In this document: in pieces, positions 61,365-64,000 of the stretch | Numbering within the stretch: position 1 is the stretch's first letter | Layout of the letters: each line of letters starts with the position of its first letter | Source of the DNA: Pseudisothecium myosuroides | Lineage: Eukaryota > Streptophyta > Bryopsida > Hypnales > Lembophyllaceae | Direction of reading: 5' to 3' | NCBI GenBank assembly: GCA_951799445.1 | Contig: OX637288.1 | Location: 9,984,501-10,048,500 of the forward strand | DNA: 64,000 nucleotides | Made by a program: the position numbers and the translations under genes | Notes under the pieces: model-generated | Told to the model about the DNA's origin: nothing | Databases searched by the model: none | What the model saw: only the letters and a program-made list of their open reading frames with translations

Positions 61365-64000
61365 TTAGATTCCACTCCCTCCAAGATCCAATTTTTGCAA
61401 ATTTTGGAGGCCTCCGAGTGAATCCGGTAGTTCCACAAGCTCGCGACAAAACCCTAGATCCAACACTTCCAAGTTGCTCAACTTTCCAAAAGATTCAGGT
61501 AAACTTTGGATTCCACTTCCTTCGAGTTCTATGTTTTTCAACTTGTGGAGGCCTCCAATTGAATCTGGTAGCTCTACAAGCTTACCACAATTTTGTAGAT
61601 TCAACTCTTCCAAATTGCTCAACTTTCCAAACGATTCAGGTAAACTTTGGACTCCACTTCCTTCGAGCTCTATGTTTTTCAACTTGTGGAGGCCTCCAAT
61701 TGAATCTGGTAGCTCTACAAGCTTACCACAATATCGTAGATTCAACTCTTCCAAATTGCTCAACTTTCCAAAAGATTCGGGTAAACTTTGGATTCCACTC
61801 CCTCTAAGATCCAATTTTGGCAAATTTTGGAGGCCTCCAAATGAATCCGGTAGTTCCACAAGCTCGCGACAAACCCGTAGATTCAACACTTCTAAGTTGC
61901 TCAACTTTCCAAAAGATTCGGGTAAACTTTGGATTCCACTTCCTTCGAGCTTTATGTTTTTCAAGTTTTGGAGGCCTCCAATTGAATCTGGTAGCTCTAC
62001 AAGCTTGCCACAATATCGTAGATTCAACTCTTCCAAATTGCTCAACTTTCCAAAAGATTCGGGTAAACTTTGGATTCCACTTCCTTCGAGATCTATGTTT
62101 TTCAAGTTGTGGAGGCCTCCAATTGAATCTGGTAGCTCTACAAGTTTACCACAATATCGTAGATTCAACACTTCCAAATTGCTCAACTTTCCAAAAGATT
62201 CAGGTAAACTTTGGATTCCACTCCCTCCAAGATCCAATTTTGGCAAATTTTGGAGGCCTCCAAATGAATCCGGTAGTTCCACAAGCTCGCGACAAACCCG
62301 TAGATTCAACACTTCCAAGTTGCTCAATTTTCCAAAAGATTCAAGTAAACTTTGGATTCCACTTCCTTCGAGTTCTATGTTTTTCAACTTGTGGAGGCCT
62401 CCAATTGAATCTGGTAGCTCTACAAGCTTACCACAATATCGTAGATTCAACACTTCCAAATTGCTCAACTTTCCAAAAGATTCAGGTAAACTTTGGATTC
62501 CACTTCCTTCGAGCTCTATGTTTTTCAACTTGTGGAGGCCTCCAATTGAATCTGGTAGCTCTACAAGCTTACCACAATATCGTAGATTCAACTCTTCCAA
62601 ATTGCTCAACTTTCCAAAAGATTCGGGTAAACTTTGGATTCCACTTCCTCCAAGATCCAATTTTGGCAAATTTTGGAGGCCTCCAAATGAATCCGGTAGT
62701 TCCACAAGCTCGCGACAAACCCGTAGATTCAACACTTTCAAGTTGCTCAACTTTCCAAAAGATTCAGGTAAACTTTGGATTCCACTTCCTTCGAGCTTTA
62801 TGTTTCTCAAGTTTTGGAGGCCTCCAATTGAATCTGGTAGCTCTACAAGCTTGCCACAATATCGTAGATTCAACTTTTCCAAATTGCTCAACTTTCCAAA
62901 AGATTCAGATAAACTTTGGATTCCACTTCCTTCGAGCTCTATGTTTTTCAAGTTTTGGAGGCCTCCAATTGAATCTGGTAGCTCTACAAGCTTGCCACAA
63001 TATCGTAGATTCAACTTTTCCAAATTGCTCAACTTTCCAAAAGATTCAGATAAACTTTGGATTCCACTTCCTTCGAGCTCTATGTTTTTCAACTTGTGGA
63101 GGCCTCCAATGGAATCTGGTAGCTCTACAAGCTTACCACAATATCGTAGATTCAACACTTTCAAGTTGCTCAACTTTCCAAAAGATTCAGATAAACTTTG
63201 GATTCCACTTCCTTCGAGCTCTATGTTTTTCAACTTGTGGAGGCCTCCAATTGAATCTGGTACCTCTACAAGCTTACCACAATTTCGTAGATTCAACTCT
63301 TCCAAATTGCTCAACTTTCCAAAAGATTCAGGTAAACTTTGGATTCCACTTCCTTCGAGGTCTATGTTTTTCAACTTGTGGAGGCCTCCAATTGAATCTG
63401 GTAGCTCTACAAGCTTACCACAATACCGTAGATTCAACTCTTCCAAATTGCTCAACTTTCCAAAAGATTCAAGTAAACTTTGGATTCCACTCCCTCCAAG
63501 ATCCAAATTTTGCAAATTTTGGAGGCCTCCAAGTGAATCCGGAAGTTCAAAAGGCTTGCGACAAACCCGTAGATTCAACACTTTCAAGTTGCTCAACTTT
63601 CCAAAAGATTCGGGTAAACTTTGGATTCCACTTCCTTTGAGATCTATGTATTTCAAGTTGTGGAGGCCTCCAATTGAATCTGGTACCTCTACAAGCTTGC
63701 CACAATATCGTAGATTCAACACTTCTAAATTGCTCAACTTTCCAAAAGATTCAGGTAAACTTTGGATTCCACTTCCTTCGAGGTCTATGTGTTTCAAGTT
63801 GTGGAGGCCTCCAATTGAATCTGGTAGCTCTACAAGCTTACCACAATTTCGTAGACTGAAGTCTTCCAAATTGCTCAACTTTCCAAAAGATTCAGATAAA
63901 CTTTGGATTCCACTTCCTTCGAGCTCTATGTTTTTCAACTTGTGGAGGCCTCCAATGGAATCTGGTAGCTCTACAAGCTTACCACAATATCGTAGATTCA
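61365..64000 (-). CDS. TIR-NBS-LRR gene 2: LRR array, 3' part, open to the window edge
   Basis: A minus-strand frame is open from the right edge to a TAA at 61367-61365. It encodes about 18 near-identical units of 47 residues, each two leucine-rich repeats of the form SNLEVLNLRYCGKLVELPDS followed by IGGLHNLKNIDLEGSGIQSL. The TIR and NB-ARC exons must lie to the right of the window. The TAA replaces a Gln codon (CAA) in the conserved GIQSL motif, so the original protein was longer. Unit types alternate: arginine-type units (VCRELVELPDSFGGL) recur every third unit over the middle of the array. LRRs of TNLs bind ligand and control autoinhibition. No other damage is seen in 2.6 kb, so the protein may still be made with a shortened C-terminus. 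Confidence 0.8.
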   Translation of the reverse strand, partial: NLRYCGKLVELPDSIGGLHKLKNIELEGSGIQSLSESFGKLSNLEDFSLRNCGKLVELPDSIGGLHNLKHIDLEGSGIQSLPESFGKLSNLEVLNLRYCGKLVEVPDSIGGLHNLKYIDLKGSGIQSLPESFGKLSNLKVLNLRVCRKPFELPDSLGGLQNLQNLDLGGSGIQSLLESFGKLSNLEELNLRYCGKLVELPDSIGGLHKLKNIDLEGSGIQSLPESFGKLSNLEELNLRNCGKLVEVPDSIGGLHKLKNIELEGSGIQSLSESFGKLSNLKVLNLRYCGKLVELPDSIGGLHKLKNIELEGSGIQSLSESFGKLSNLEKLNLRYCGKLVELPDSIGGLQNLKNIELEGSGIQSLSESFGKLSNLEKLNLRYCGKLVELPDSIGGLQNLRNIKLEGSGIQSLPESFGKLSNLKVLNLRVCRELVELPDSFGGLQNLPKLDLGGSGIQSLPESFGKLSNLEELNLRYCGKLVELPDSIGGLHKLKNIELEGSGIQSLPESFGKLSNLEVLNLRYCGKLVELPDSIGGLHKLKNIELEGSGIQSLLESFGKLSNLEVLNLRVCRELVELPDSFGGLQNLPKLDLGGSGIQSLPESFGKLSNLEVLNLRYCGKLVELPDSIGGLHNLKNIDLEGSGIQSLPESFGKLSNLEELNLRYCGKLVELPDSIGGLQNLKNIKLEGSGIQSLPESFGKLSNLEVLNLRVCRELVELPDSFGGLQNLPKLDLRGSGIQSLPESFGKLSNLEELNLRYCGKLVELPDSIGGLHKLKNIELEGSGVQSLPESFGKLSNLEELNLQNCGKLVELPDSIGGLHKLKNIELEGSGIQSLPESFGKLSNLEVLDLGFCRELVELPDSLGGLQNLQKLDLGGSGI

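Noticed and set aside
61817..63640. A 607-codon plus-strand frame (and a 266-codon one at 61007-61807) opposite the LRR array
   Set aside because: The repeat unit is 141 bp, a multiple of three, so any stop-free frame of one unit stays open through all units. Its translation only mirrors the LRR repeat and matches no family I know.

Overview
The window is nuclear DNA of a land plant. It is AT-rich, has GT-AG introns, carries TIR-NBS-LRR (TNL) resistance genes and a Ty1/copia retrotransposon, and is dense in small inverted-repeat DNA transposons. TNLs are absent from grasses and this LRR style is common outside flowering plants, so a gymnosperm, fern, lycophyte or bryophyte is my guess; the sequence does not settle it. 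I see no complete intact host gene. The recognisable coding sequence is two TNL loci on the minus strand (one broken, one running off the right edge), a decayed CDC48C/NVL-type AAA-ATPase, a broken HUH-endonuclease gene of Replitron type, and the broken gag-pol of a young copia element.

Layout. 1-8.3 kb is one copy of a segmental duplication whose partner is 35.6-39.9 kb. Each copy carries insertions the other lacks, so empty target sites can be read directly. 2.6-7.8 kb holds three members of a MITE family with CCCCTAAAGG termini flanked by TTAA (piggyBac-like), and a 313-bp MITE flanked by TA. 9.2-14.6 kb is a nest of repeats and long hairpins, in which a CDC48C-like pseudogene (about 11.5-14.55 kb, plus strand) is split by three MITEs. 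15.1-25.96 kb is the first TNL locus, read right to left: TIR exon, NB-ARC exon with an in-frame stop, LRR exon with a frameshift, a decayed LRR tail, then a 5.65-kb insertion (itself holding a CACTA element), then the last piece of the tail. 26-30.4 kb is spacer or leader sequence. 30.4-35.6 kb is the copia element, with near-identical LTRs and a perfect 5-bp target duplication. 40.8-45.5 kb holds further MITEs. 49.4-51.3 kb is the Replitron-like gene. 52.95-55.70 and 56.11-57.99 kb are non-autonomous CACTA elements. 60-64 kb is the 3' part of the second TNL locus: at least 20 nearly identical 47-residue double-LRR units, partly in an exact 423-bp higher-order repeat.

The host-gene story is resistance-gene birth and death: one TNL is being dismantled by point mutations and insertions, and another is expanding its LRR solenoid by recent tandem duplication. 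The transposon story covers at least five element classes with readable target duplications. The most unusual are the HUH/Replitron-like gene, the TTAA-flanked MITEs, a MITE family with 4-bp duplications, and a copia element whose primer-binding site matches the anticodon arm of tRNA-Ile with C opposite the wobble inosine.
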